A stretch of 64,000 nucleotides of DNA from Anthoceros angustus (taxonomy: Eukaryota; Streptophyta; Anthocerotopsida; Anthocerotales; Anthocerotaceae): positions 806,001 through 870,000 of the forward strand of contig MU008183.1 of assembly GCA_010909165.1 (NCBI GenBank). Direction: 5' to 3'. Every line of letters begins with the position of its first letter. The stretch's first letter is position 1. Made by a program: the position numbers and the translations under genes. Under the pieces are notes generated by a model. The model saw nothing but the letters and a program-made list of their open reading frames with translations. It searched no databases and was not told where the DNA came from. This document shows positions 1 through 10,431 of the stretch, piece by piece.

Positions 1-280
1 ATGAGAATCATAGCTGCTCTAAGTAGCAAAACATAGAAGGCAGATAGTAGAAAGCTTTGCACAAAAGAGTTGTATGCATTGATTATAATAGAAAGTACAA
101 AGCCTTTATATAGGCTAGGTGGTTATAACCATAAGGTGGTTGTAACCATAAGTAGTTCTAACCTCTAGGTGGTTGAAACAACTAACTACTAAATAAACTA
201 CCTAAAGCCCTAAGAACTAAATTAAATAATAGTCTTAGGTGCCCTAGTGAAGAGTGCCTTAAATAGGTCATATTTCATCA
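1..280 (-). repeat. 3' LTR of Copia-B (5' two bases lie outside the window)
   Basis: The first 14 bases match 21284-21297, where the same LTR end abuts a tRNA-Met primer site, so position 1 is about two bases inside the LTR. The other end is at 280 (tcatca), followed by ctcccactcac. Read on the minus strand this is a purine tract (GTGGGAG) followed by TGATG, the usual polypurine-tract/LTR junction. It contains a TATA-like tttatata at about 102-110. The LTR is about 282 bp. The call rests on both boundaries and on the pol genes read leftward from 21 kb. Confidence 0.75.
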
Positions 281-748
281 CTCCCACTCACTATGAACTA
301 GGTGTGAAGAAATAGCTTCAAAATAAGCCTAAAAAGGTTAGTTAGCTCCCACTAACTTGAAAGCTACCCGCTAACTAAGAAAACAATTAAAAACTGGCTT
401 AAGTTACATTTAAGCAGAATTTAATGTAATCAAAATTAATTACCAAAAACTTAATTAGGAAAATGGTAAATTCCTAAACAAGGTAAAAAGATAAAAGTAA
501 AACTTAAACTAGGTTAATCTTAGTAAAAACCATAGGTAAAAGTTAAAGGAAAACTTGAAAGAGGTAAAAATGAAAACCCATTAAATGGGTAACGGCCCGG
601 GCCATATGATGCCCGTCCGTATGCCCATGTGGGGGGGTCATACCGTTAATGTACCCTCCCCCATACGGTTTTATTTCTGACGCTTCCCGCTCCATCGCGC
701 TCCCCGCTCCTGTCGCCCTCCTCTCATTCTGAACCCAAAGAAAGCACC
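281..748. other. Non-coding interval with an abrupt base-composition change
   Basis: The first 300 bases are very AT-rich and contain the Copia-B polypurine tract (281-291, minus). From about 590 the sequence becomes GC-rich and leads into exon 1 of the plus-strand gene. I see no ORF of substance on either strand. It may hold the promoter and 5' UTR of the plus-strand gene, but I recognise no specific promoter element. Confidence 0.5.
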
Positions 749-756
749 TTGCGGCC

Positions 757-2219
757 ATGGCTCGAGACGGATTCGGTGCGGAAAGGGGCGCGCGCGTCCG
801 TCGGAGGGACGTGCAACCACCGGCGGGCGCCCGGCCCGCCACACATGTACCATCGCCCTGCGGTCGCACGGCGCCGATGCTGCAGGAGGATGAACGCCGA
901 CCTGCCTGCAGCGGGAAAAAGAAATTGGGAGGAGCGCCCCCGGGAGGGATCGCGCTCGAGCGAGCCCCCTCGGTGCCACAGTGATCCTCACCGCATCTGG
1001 ATTCCAACTTTTGTTGAGAGCCCACCACGATTTCGTGGTGGTAGGAAGTGGTCTGGCACTCGTGTCAATGTCGAAGTCACCTTTGGAGAGGTGGAGGTCG
1101 TCCCTGCAGGTGCTGGAGGTCGCCAATTGATGTGTGAGTGCTGCCGGATGCGGAAATACCTCACTCAGGCCGGGAAATTGGAGAAAGATGTTGCCCCCAT
1201 GTCTTGTCTCAATTTGCTGAAGGTGCCTGCTGCCAATCCCAAGCCGCCTGCTCGTACTGCAGCATCTTGCAGTTGTGTGCAGATGAGGGATCGTCGAGGA
1301 AGATTCCAGAAGGTTCTTGTGGAGAAGAAACCGCCTGAGATTGTTCTCTCATCTGATTCAACTGCCTTGGAAGAGTCTTCATGGAAGGGCTTCCCTGCTT
1401 CTGCTGATGAAGACGAGGCTGTAACCTCAAGTAAGACACCCCCTGGTTGTGTGTAGCAAGGTATTCCCCCCCTGTCGTGAAGGGGAGGTACCTTGGAGCA
1501 GGATGTAGGATGCCTCCCCTTCTTTCGTGAGGGAGAGGCACCGAGTTGTAAGCCCGTTTGTGGGCATGTTTAAGTGACCATTTTCCAGTTCCAAAAATAT
1601 AAATTGTAATGAATTTTCTGATACTATTTTCGCAGATTTATGTATGGAAAATTGTGGGAAAAAGGAAAATGAAGTGGAAAATGAAGAAAATGAGAAAAAT
1701 GAAAAAGGTAGACATGCCTTTTGTGATTCTAAAAAGGTGTTCTAACTTATTTTTCTCTTGCTAAAAACTTGCCCATTTTTAGATTTCTTTTCTGGCCCCG
1801 AAGGAAGACATAGGATAGGAAACATAGGGTTCTGGAAGCCCGGCATATATCCCAAGGGTGATGATGTGAAGCTCATCTATATAATCACTAATATGAAAGG
1901 GGAGAGCGGGCCAGACGTACCACCATGCTCCTATGTTTGCCAGGAAACTAAGATACACATATGGGTTATGTATGTTGTCTATGAAGAATTTCCCGGAGTT
2001 ATGTATGTTGTCTGTGAAGAATTTCCCGGACATATGATCCATGTCTATCGTAAGTATTCCTGAGGCTAAGAAAATATGGAAAAGTTTTAATTAGCAAAAT
2101 ATTATTTAATATTTTAATATTATTTTTCAGAGAGCTCCTCAACTATGTATGAAGGAGAGGACGTAGGCTACGAGGCCTATGTTGAGATTGAGGATGATTG
2201 TTCAGAAGACTTTGAATAA
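757..2219 (+). CDS. Intron-containing gene antisense to Copia-B, unknown family
   Basis: I do not recognise the product. Four exons join in frame with GT-AG introns, all in phase 1: exon 1 ends at 1430 (donor GTAAGA), exon 2 is 1636-1707 (donor GTAGAC), exon 3 is 1783-2049 (donor GTAAGT), and exon 4 is 2131-2219 with stop TAA. Exon 1 has a Cys-rich patch (CECCRMRK) and an acidic end. Exon 2 encodes a Glu/Asn/Lys-rich linker. Exon 3 ends in EFPGHMIHVY, and exon 4 is acidic. An 11-codon in-frame duplication lies at 1966-2032. The start is uncertain: the ATG at 757 has good context (gccATGG), but its frame closes at 984. The frame that reaches the splice site is open from about 749, so a frameshift lies between. 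The gene lies between Copia-B RNase H and the Copia-B 3' LTR, on the opposite strand. Confidence 0.6.
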
Positions 2220-2294
2220 AATATTGGACTAGTTTTTTTTTTTTTTTTTAAGGTTACCTCAAGTAGACCAATTTAGCTGCTAGGATGAACTCTA
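2220..2294. other. Poly-T tract and flank of the Copia-A insertion
   Basis: A run of about 17 T (2233-2249) follows the stop of the plus-strand gene. The five bases ctcta (2290-2294) abut the Copia-A LTR and would be its target site. No matching copy is identifiable on the other side because the right end is truncated. Confidence 0.4.
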
Positions 2295-2555
2295 TGAAGG
2301 ATCGTGTGGCAACACATGATGGTGGAAAGAGGAGAGGAGAGGAGGAGGCAAGTGTAACTCTCTCACATTGAGATGAGGCTTGGAGGGTATTTATACCCTC
2401 CAATAGGGCTCCCTAGGAAGCTCCACAAGAAGCCCTAGGAAGGAGCACAAGAAGCTTCCTAGTGATTAGCTTCAGCTAAACTAATGATACTTAACTGACA
2501 CCTAACTTAGACTAAGTGTATTAGTCTAAGTACATTGGGCTTTAATACCCTTACA
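2295..2555 (-). repeat. 3' LTR of Copia-A
   Basis: This 261-bp block begins tgaagg and ends cttaca, so it has TG...CA ends. It is nearly identical to the solo LTR at 21767-22028. The adjacent internal sequence, read on the minus strand, is AAGTGGGAGGT followed by TGTAAGGG, a classic polypurine tract next to an LTR start. This makes it the 3' LTR of the minus-strand element to its right. Confidence 0.85.
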
Positions 2556-3880
2556 ACCTCCCACTTAAAGGCCAATTTACCTTCAGAGAGAATGGACTAT
2601 CTCATGCCCATCTGTCCGAGCTTGTGCAAATTGCTCGTAGAGAGTCCCTTGGTAAGAATATCGGGTTCGGCCGGTGTGAACCTTGACAAGTTGTACCCTC
2701 TTGTCATCCAACACCTCTCGAATGAAGTGATACTTCACATCCACATGTTTAGTCTTCGCATGAAACATCGGATTCTTTGCCAATTGATAGCACTGCTATC
2801 ACAATGCAACACCGGCAGCTCAACCTTGATCCCCAAGTCTCCCACTAAACGAGCAAGCCATATGGCTTCCTTGCAAGCCTGTCGCAACATATACCGTGGT
2901 AGATAGCGAATGCACGATCGCAAACGAGATCGCCATGAGATCGCCTCCAAAGGCACATGAAGACATAACTCGATGTGGACCTCCTTTTGTCCATATCCTC
3001 GATAATCAGATCTGTACCCAACCACACATGCATCTTCACTACCAAAACATATGCACAAAGCTTTTGTACCATTCGGATACCTCATAACTCCTTTTATCGC
3101 CTCCCAATGCTTCTTGCTGTGGTTTGACATAAACTCGCTAACCACTCCCACCGCAAAGGCAATGTCGACGTAGCAATCATTGCATACATCAAACTCCCAC
3201 ACGATGAGTATGGGACCTTCTCCATTTCAGCTTTGTCCTCCTCGAGCTTGGGCAATCCGCTTGAAAGTTTCACATATGGAGGCAATGGAGTACCCAATGG
3301 CTTCCCTTCTCCATGTTGAAACGTTGAAGCACCTGTTAATGTATTCCGTGAGACAAATAAAGCGCTTATGTCTGCTTCGACGAATACGCATGCCAAGTAT
3401 ATGGCTCGCCTCCCAAGTCTCGCTATTTCAAAGTGAGCATTCAACTTTGACTTCAACAAATCTCATCAAGATCGCTCCAAAGAATTAGCATATCATCCAC
3501 ATAGAGGATCAAAATGAGCAAGCTTTGATCCTTAGCTTGCTTCAGATAGAGGCAATGATCCTCATCGCCACGCTTGTAGCCTTGAGAAAGCATAAATGAG
3601 TGGAACTTGTGATACCACTGGTGCCTGCTTCAAACCATAAAGGCTCTTCCTCAACCTCGCACACCGATTCTCTTTGCCCTTCTCAACAAAACCTTCGTTC
3701 GCATGTAGACTCTTGAAGGTCACCATGCAAGAATGCCGCCTTGACATCCATCCGCATAAGTTCCATATCATTCCCCGCAACCAAAGCAAGAACACATCGC
3801 AAAGTTGTCATTTTGACTCGGTGAGAAAATCTCATCAAAGTCAATGCCTGTTGTTGCTTGAAACCCTTAGCAACCAATCG
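2556..3880 (-). pseudogene. Copia-A reverse transcriptase and RNase H (degenerate)
   Basis: Minus-strand fragments in several frames give the Ty1/copia RT and RNase H order. From high to low coordinate they read VAKGFKQQQ, LMRMDVKAAFLHGDLQE and LRKSLYGLKQAP, then a YVDD-like LILYVDDM region near 3500. RT-to-RNase H linker motifs follow (GSLMYAM, EFMSNHSKKHWEA), and RNase H ends with NPMFHAKTKHVDVKYHFIRE at 2700-2780. Every 50-100 codons the frame changes by small indels, so no intact protein exists as sequenced. The DSDYAG box of RNase H is disturbed. This is the pol tail of Copia-A, directly upstream of its polypurine tract. Confidence 0.85.
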
Positions 3881-4182
3881 TGCCTTGTACTTTGGTTTGC
3901 CATCAAGGTATGACCTTCATCTTGTACACCCATTTGCACCAGAGTGCCTTCTTATCCTTAGGCAACCAACTCCCAAGTTTGGTTCTTATGCAATTCATTT
4001 CGATCGCATGGCCTTCTCCCACTTCTCTTTGTTACTCATTGACATGGCCTCTTTGTAAGAAGAGGGTTCCCCACAACTCCGCAAGATAACATAATCCGTA
4101 GATGGATCATACGCCGTGAGGTCGTAATCCGCCTCGACCCACGGGCACGTGCACCTCTATAGGTGCTTGTTCGACTCTTGGT

Positions 4183-5112
4183 TCATCTATCGGTGGAGGA
4201 ATGTGCTCGCACATTACCACGTATCAACCGCCCATGATGATCATGTCCATCTTCTTGGAAGATCACCCTTCGCACCTCCACAGCTTGGAGTAGGCTTCCG
4301 TGCATCTTGTTCTCATTGAAGAACACGTTAGTACGAACAACCTTTCTAGCCTCGATCCCACAAACGGTATCCCATCTCACCGTAATCACCATAGCCAAGA
4401 AAAATACATTTCTTGGACTTAGGTGCCAACTTGTCCCAAACTCTTTTGGAACATGGCAAGATGCCTCACCAAACACTCGCAGATGCTTGTAGGATGGTTT
4501 CTTTCCGCACCATAGCTCCTCGAACCCGCCATCAACAAATTTTATTAGGAGATCTGTTAATAAGATGAACTGCAGAGACATCGCTCGCCCAAAACCCATT
4601 AGGCAATCCGTAGTTTGACAACAACCACGATCCTCTCCTCGAATGGTTCTGCTCATCCGCCCCACACCATTTTGTGGAGGAGATACGGCATAATTCTTTT
4701 GATTCCTTGGAATCACGAATGACTGAAAGCTAAACATACTTCCACCATTATCTCCTTAGACACTTCAATCGGCTGATCGATTCTCTACAAGGGTGACAAA
4801 TTTCAAACACCCGTAACTTCATCCTTTTTCCTCAAAGGATAAACCCACACCTTGCATGAGAAATCATCTATGAAAGTGACAAAATAGGTGGCACCGCCTA
4901 ATGATGCAGAGGCATAGGTCCACATACATCATGAACCAACTCAAGAGGTTTACTCTACTTTTACCTCGTGTTCGATGTGATGATTTTGTCTGCTTCCCAT
5001 ATAAACAAAGGCTCACACATCGAGAGATCGAGAAGTTAAGAACAGGATATAACCGTAACGAGATAAAACCTTCATTCCCTTCTCGAGACATATGTCCTAA
5101 CCGCAATGCCAC
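4183..5112 (-). pseudogene. Copia-A integrase (degenerate)
   Basis: On the minus strand, a GAG-pre-integrase block (LRLGHMSREG near 5100) is followed by the integrase core. I see the region around VNLLSWF/MYVDL, then YAVSPPQNGVGRM (the PQQNGVAER box) and the C-terminal part PSYKHLRVFGEASCHVPKE. Frame breaks separate the blocks. The order continues into RT at lower coordinates. The interval 3881-4182 is the variable linker between integrase and RT and shows no conserved motif. Confidence 0.8.
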
Positions 5113-5145
5113 AAGGAAACATTTGGCCGCTCACACGATCACATG

Positions 5146-5487
5146 ATCTTTGACAGGTTTACTCAAGTGAGTACAAAGTGCCACACTTCGATCCACGAGC
5201 TAACACAAGAGAACCTTTGAGATCTTCCAAGAGTGATCCCCAAACCAAGAAGTGGTAACCAAAGATCATCCAACCCCCGCGCTAATCATGCTCTTTGTCA
5301 ACTTCGAACATGCCTAACGCCCTTCAAAGATGAATGAAGATCCGTTGTCAAACTTGAGTTGCACATCACCTACGCCTGCGATCTGGCATGCGTAGTTATT
5401 TCCAAGCCTAACGCATCCTTTCCTTGTAGCATCATACGTGCTAAACCACTCTCTATGAGGAGTAACATGGAAAGATGCACCAAAGTC
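5146..5487 (-). pseudogene. Copia-A aspartic protease remnant; gag missing
   Basis: The minus strand at 5487 reads DFGASFHVTPHREWFSTYD, a copia protease active site (D-[ST]-G-A-S-x-H) with Phe in place of Ser/Thr. It continues CVRLGNNYACQIAGVGDVQLK. The Asp codon is 5487-5485. Directly upstream the element stops and a small LTR fragment follows, so gag and leader are deleted. Confidence 0.75.
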
Positions 5488-5506
5488 ACTAGGTCACCTG
5501 CATAGT

Positions 5507-5551
5507 CACAAGAAGCCCCTAGGAAGGAGCACAAGAAGCTTCCTAGTGATT
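5507..5551 (-). repeat. Fragment of Copia-A 5' LTR
   Basis: About 45 bases match the middle of the Copia-A LTR (compare 21897-21941). This marks the truncated right end of Copia-A. Copia-B coding sequence resumes immediately after it. Confidence 0.75.
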
Positions 5552-7050
5552 GGCTGGAGGCTTAGAAAATGTGTCCAATATACCTAAACATTTCATGTGT
5601 TTCCTGTGCAGTTCAATGCCTAATGACTTTGTTAATAAATCAGCTGCGTTATCTAAAGTTTGAACATAACTAATATCTATAGTTTTATCCTCTATTTTCT
5701 CTCTGATGTAATGATATTCGATAGCAATATGTTTAGTTCTAGAGTGGAAGACAGGGTTCCTTGACAAGGCTATAGCTCCCTGACTATCACTCAACAACAA
5801 GGTGGGCTTTTCCTGCTTATGAAGAAGTTCAGCAAAGGGTGTAGGTGCAGATTTCGCATCTTCAAGTCCAAATTTGGTTAAACTCTCTTTGATGTACTTG
5901 GTTTGAACAATACTCAGAGTCTTGTTTGCTCGATCTCTAATAATGTTGACACCAAGTGCATATGTCATTTCTCCTAAATCAGACATTTCATAAAAGTCTT
6001 GAGCCTTTTGATCTCGGCTAGGAGAGTAAGGAGTTTGTGGCCATGAATACGTCCGACGAGAGCAATAAGTAAAAGATATCATTGCCTGATATTAGGATAT
6101 ACATGCATGCATCGGCATCACTTTGCCGGAAGCCTCTTTTGATGAGTTTCACATGTATGTCCATATTCCAATTTTTACCAGATTGCTTGAGACCATACAA
6201 GCCTTTAATTAGTCTGCATACCCAATCTTCCTTGCCTTTAACCTCATAACCTTCGGGCTGTTTCATGTAGATTTCTTCTTGAAGACGGCCATAGAGATAT
6301 GTTGTCTTCACATCCATCATATGAAGCTCAAGATCATGATGGGCTGTTAAGGCGAAGATTATTCTAAGGGAAGCAAACTTTGCTACTGGAGCGAATGTGG
6401 CCCATGGGAGGTAATCTAAACCCGTATCGGGTGAATCCTCGCCACAAGGCGTGCTTTGTATCTCTCAATGGAACCATCTCCTTTTCTCTTAATTTTGAAT
6501 ACCCATTTGCTGGTGACTATCTTCCTACCCTTAGGTGGCTTAACCAATTCCCATGTAGAGTTGCTAATGAGAGAGTTATATTAATCTCTACCTTCCATAA
6601 GGCTTTTCGTGAGAAGAGAAAGCTTGTTTTAAGGTAAGAGGTTCTTACGGATCTATGGTTGCCTTGTATACTTTGTGAGTAAAGTGACAGGGGAATAGGA
6701 TCATCAAAACAGCTAGATATCCTAAAGGAGGTTCCTTCCATCCTGCGGGTCCGGGATTGCGTGACGGGTTCTTAAGTTGTACCTTTGTGTAGGTTCCGTG
6801 CATCTTCCATCGGAGCAGAACATCAATAGGATCATGGTGCTCCATGTCATTCACGGAGGGTCATCATGCTCTTCATAAGAGTGTCAACCGGCTCCTCGAC
6901 TTGAATGTTGTCGCCATCCGGTGGTGTTTCATGTGGAATAGATGCTAACTCCTCCTCCTCCTGCGTAGAGGTTCAACCATGGGAACACGAGAGGTGAACT
7001 GGAAATTGAGTGATATAATGATTATCATCAAATGAGGAGGTATCCGGGCT
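5552..7050 (-). pseudogene. Copia-B reverse transcriptase and RNase H
   Basis: RT pieces on the minus strand include MMDVKTTYLYGRLQEEIYMKQPEGYEVKG and LIKGLYGLKQSGKNWN (about 6318-6120). The next frame has YEMSDLGEMTYALGVNI, typical of copia RT. RNase H follows as LSDSQGAIALSRNPVFHSRTKHI and ADLLTKSLGIELHRKHMK, with its stop near 5543. A deletion fuses ELLHKQEKP directly to the RNase H end and removes the RT-RNase H junction and its DSDYAG box. The interval 6380-7050 holds the RT N-terminal part in broken frames. Confidence 0.8.
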
Positions 7051-7953
7051 CTTCTAAGAGACGTCCTCGTGGCCGGATGGACCAGCTCCCACTGGGGAAA
7101 AGAGGTAAGACTCATGAAAAGTAACACTCGGCATATATAAGCTTCCGTGGTGGGTTCAAATAGCTTGTAACCTTTGATGCCTTGATTGTAGCCAATGAAT
7201 AGATATTTGGCAGCTTTTGGATCTAACTTCGTTGTACTTTAGGGATAAAGACATATGCAGAGATCCAAAAATTCAAGGTGATCTATGGAAGGCTTGTTGC
7301 CGGTGAATGCTTCATATGGAGTCATACCGGGAACTGATGAAGTCGGAAGGCGATTCATGAGATAGGTTGTAAGGAGGGCCTCAAATAAGCTTTGGATAAG
7401 TTAGCTTGTGTTAGGCAACTGTGATCTCTTGGAGGCGGAGATTCTTATTTTCTGCGACGCCATTTTGCTGAGGAGTGTATACTACACTTAGTTGTTGAGC
7501 TACGCCTTCAGCTCGACAAAATTCAGCAAATCTATGAGATGTAAACTCTCCACCGTTGTCGGAACGTAAGGTCTTGAGTTTGTGATCTGTAAGCCTTTCT
7601 GCCCATGCCATGTAATCCTTGAAAAACTGATAAGTTTCACTCTTTTGGGTGAGGATGTAGGAGAGGCAGAAACGGGAATAGTCGTCGGTGAAAGTCAAGA
7701 AGTATCTACTACCACTAAAGGAGGGTGTAGAGAGGGGTCCACAAATGTCTGTGTGTACTATCTCTAAAGGTGACTTGGCCCTTTGTGGAGATGGATTTTT
7801 GAAAGGTTCCTGGTGACGTTTTGTGAGGACACAGGTTTCGCACCAATCTAAGTTGTGAACCTTGGAGAGACAGGGTGTTCTATACAGGTTGTCTCTAGAC
7901 ATTTGGAGTAACTTCTGACTATTAGGATGACCTAATCTACAATGCCAGAGCAT
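7050..7953 (-). pseudogene. Copia-B GAG-pre-integrase and integrase
   Basis: The 180-codon frame from 7953 to 7411 is clean. It starts LWHCRLGHPNSQKLL (GAG-pre-integrase). It continues with the zinc-binding Cys pair CETCVLTKRH, then the rve core: IVHTDICGPL, FLTFTDDYSRF, LRSDNGGEFTS and VYTPQQNGVAENKN. These supply the D, D and E of the DDE triad. Below 7411 the frame is lost. C-terminal motifs (for example YLFIGYNQGIKGYKLF) can still be followed in other frames to about 7050. Confidence 0.85.
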
Positions 7954-8159
7954 CGTGTGTGTGGTAATGTTGGGAGGCTACATTGACGGAATGTGGCTCC
8001 TACTTTAATCGACAATCTATAGAGTCCATCTTCTAAGATGCCAGTGCAGATATTGTGTGTTCTATTCTTGAGGTAGGAAAGGAACAACTATCGCATATAA
8101 AAGGACCTGCATGTTGTGTTCTTTGCAAAGACTAGCGACACTAGGTTTTGCACATGGCG

Positions 8160-8452
8160 AACATGGAGGACTTGGTGAAGATGAAGAGTCCGACCGAATC
8201 ACATCCGAGTGTAACCTAGGCCGCTATGGAAGGTGTGATCATCGCCTGTGAGAACAATGATGTCCTGTGGTCGGGTGTATGACTCAAGGAGTCTTTGTTG
8301 TAGCAGATATGTGATGTTGCTCCACCGTCTGTACCAATAAGCTGGCCGGCTTAGAGGATGCAAGGCAAATAGTGAGCACACGTGTTGTTGATGAAGAGTG
8401 TTTCTTGAAGCAACATGAGCTTGCAATGGGCTCTGCCAAGAATGCTGGGTCT
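8160..8452 (-). pseudogene. Copia-B protease region
   Basis: The minus-strand codons at 8329-8306 read DGGATSHI, matching the copia protease signature D-[ST]-G-A-[TS]-x-H with Gly at the second position. Downstream is PQDIIVLTGDDHTFHSGLGYT, as expected after the active site. It connects to the GAG-pre-integrase at 7953. To the right of about 8452 copia coding sequence stops, near where the gypsy insertion begins. Confidence 0.65.
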
Positions 8453-8604
8453 GGCTGCAGACTCCTTCGTCGCAATAAAGAAAATTGCCCTGGCCTTTGG
8501 CCAAGGACACTAAGTTCTTCCTTGGCCTTTGGCCAGGCAAGAAAGTTCCCGGCCTTAGCCAGGAACAAGGCAAAGGAGGCATAAATAGCCTCCGACATGA
8601 ATCA
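8440..8604. repeat. GGCC-rich repeat block, second copy at 9230-9395
   Basis: The blocks 8440-8604 and 9230-9395 share cagactccttc, then repeated ttggcctttggcc units and aaggaggcataaatagcctccgacatga. The two copies flank the gypsy 3' LTR (8606-9156). The embedded motif ccttggcctttggccaagg is an imperfect palindrome. The copy outside the LTR is unexpected if it belongs to the gypsy element. It may reflect a duplicated or misassembled end. Confidence 0.6.
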
Positions 8605-8605
8605 G

Positions 8606-9156
8606 TGAAATCAAGTTGGTTGCCCGAGGCTCCCACTTGATCTGCAGTTCCCAAAAGTCACAAGAGAGAAATAAGACAAGTTGTAGGGACGAAGTATGGC
8701 TGCCTTTCCATTCAGACAAACATCTACAATCCAAGAATCCATGGTCGGGCCCACATATATAGGCAAAACCCTGTGAGTTCTCGATGAAGTGCCTCCTCGC
8801 TCGATGGTAGGCACTTTAGGTATATATATAATCCTACTTTCCTTGGCCTTCGAATAAATAATAATGTTTATGAGTTCAACCATCTATTCGCCCTTTTCCT
8901 TGATTTACGATTTTTATGTGTTTTTCAATATAGTTCCGATGCCTATATATGCGTCATGCCACCGCGCCTTACATACATAACCATGTATATAGATTGCATG
9001 TGTCATGACACATCGTCCGTTAACATGTCCACATACATCACATGTCATCCATCCGTCATGCATACATACCATGTGCATGCCATCCATGGGCGATGCACAT
9101 GCCATCACATGCACGCATCCAAATCAAGTGGCTTATGCCAAATGGGATGCCAATCG
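8606..9156 (-). repeat. Gypsy 3' LTR
   Basis: It starts tgaaatcaag and ends ccaatcg. The partner at 18950-19490 starts tgagatcaag and ends ccaatca (TG...CA). The two are nearly identical apart from scattered 1-3 base gaps at CG and CNG sites. Both contain TATA-like stretches (cacatatatagg, about 8752; ggtatatatata, about 8819). Confidence 0.75.
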
Positions 9157-9563
9157 ATCGTCGTTGTTTCATCCTCTTGCTCGTCTTTCACAAAGAATAA
9201 GATGATATGTCAAGAATGGCCGCATAGCCGCATGCCGCGGCTCGACCGCAGACTCCTTCTGCCTGCAGCAAAGTGTCCTTGGCCTTTGGCAAGGACACTA
9301 AGTTCTTCCTTGGCCTTTGGCCAAAGAAAGTTCCCGGCCTTAGCCAAGGAACAAGGCAAAGGAGGCATAAATAGCCTCCGACATGACACTGAAAACTGGG
9401 GTGAAAACCCACTTTTCCACACTGTCACAATCCAAAAAAAAAGAACTTACCAAAGGCCAAACCATCCTTTCTCGCAGCGCTCAGGTGTGAGGTTAGGTGG
9501 AGGATCTGCATCACTCTCTAAGTCCTCATCATCCGATTCTTCAACAGTTCGGGCTTGATCTCC
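9157..9563. other. Gypsy 3' untranslated region
   Basis: It contains the second GGCC-rich block (9230-9395) and no conserved coding motif. No clear polypurine tract adjoins the LTR at 9157. Confidence 0.4.
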
Positions 9564-10300
9564 TCAGCTTGACTCCAAGTGCAAGAAACTCAAAAATAGG
9601 ACTGTCAGAGCTACCCTCCCGCTCGGATAATCAAAACAGTTTGGGGCAATGAATGTCATGTGCGGTGCTGCTGAAAAATGCCCCTCTCCGAATCCCATCT
9701 TTGTTTGCTCAATGTAAGGGATCTTCAATGCGTGACGCGATAAATTGCCTAGGCCATCCAACAACGGTGTGGCCTGTCTTGAGGTGATGGAAGAATAGCC
9801 GCCTTTCGGTAGACTAACCTTTCTCGCACCCCTGCCTCCCACATGATCGCTCCTTGGGCAACCTCAAGCCATCAAACACTTGATGCATGAAGAAGTTGCT
9901 GGATTTGCGCCATTCACAGAGGCTGTCCATGTCCAAGACATGGCACGGAGTCCTATGCAACTCAAACAATCACGGTGATCTGTGGGGTAAAACTCCACTC
10001 GACACCGCTCATGGTGTGTTTCCACATACAGCAGGAACTCGCCGAGCTCCCTAAAACTCACTGGGGGAATTCCCCTCTCGGGCTGATATGCCCGCTGCAG
10101 TGACAAATCCCATTTGCTTGCGCCCTCGTTATTCAGAGTCGGAGGAACGCGTGCTGGGAGATGCTGCACCAAGTTGCCGCACCTGCACACCTTTGGTGGC
10201 ACTACTTCAAGAACAGCAACTCTGGACGACTGCACTCGGCCGCTCATGCTCTTGTGTGTCTCAGAGGAGCAAACCGCCCTCCGCCTCCCGAGCCCCTTGT
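9564..10300 (-). pseudogene. C-terminal tail of the gypsy polyprotein, possible N6-adenine methyltransferase-like remnant
   Basis: Two open stretches (10247-9864 and 9842-9564, minus) follow the AT-hook region. The first includes SFRELGEFLLYVETHHERC. Near 9930-9890 two overlapping frames give LDMDSLCEW, then ANP and SNFFMHQVF. The order acidic strand, then [N]-P, then aromatic helix resembles the NPP[YF] region of Dam-like N6-adenine methyltransferases found in some retroelements. However, the second Pro is absent and a frameshift falls exactly there. The second stretch has MTFIAPN. The function is a guess. What is visible is only a coding-like extension past the chromatin-reader domains. Confidence 0.3.
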
Positions 10301-10431
10301 CCTAGTAGGCACTGCTCCTTCTCACGCCGTGGCGTTGCATCACGACAGGTGCCCCTGCGCCTGGTTCCGAGGCTTCTTCCCCATCTCGCTGCCGTGCTTC
10401 GCCGCCCACGCCAAGCTGAGCCTCCATCTCC

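Noticed and set aside
543-1126. Minus-strand frames opposite exon 1 of the antisense gene
   Set aside because: Shadows of GC-rich sequence; no motif, while the plus strand has matching splice sites and phase.
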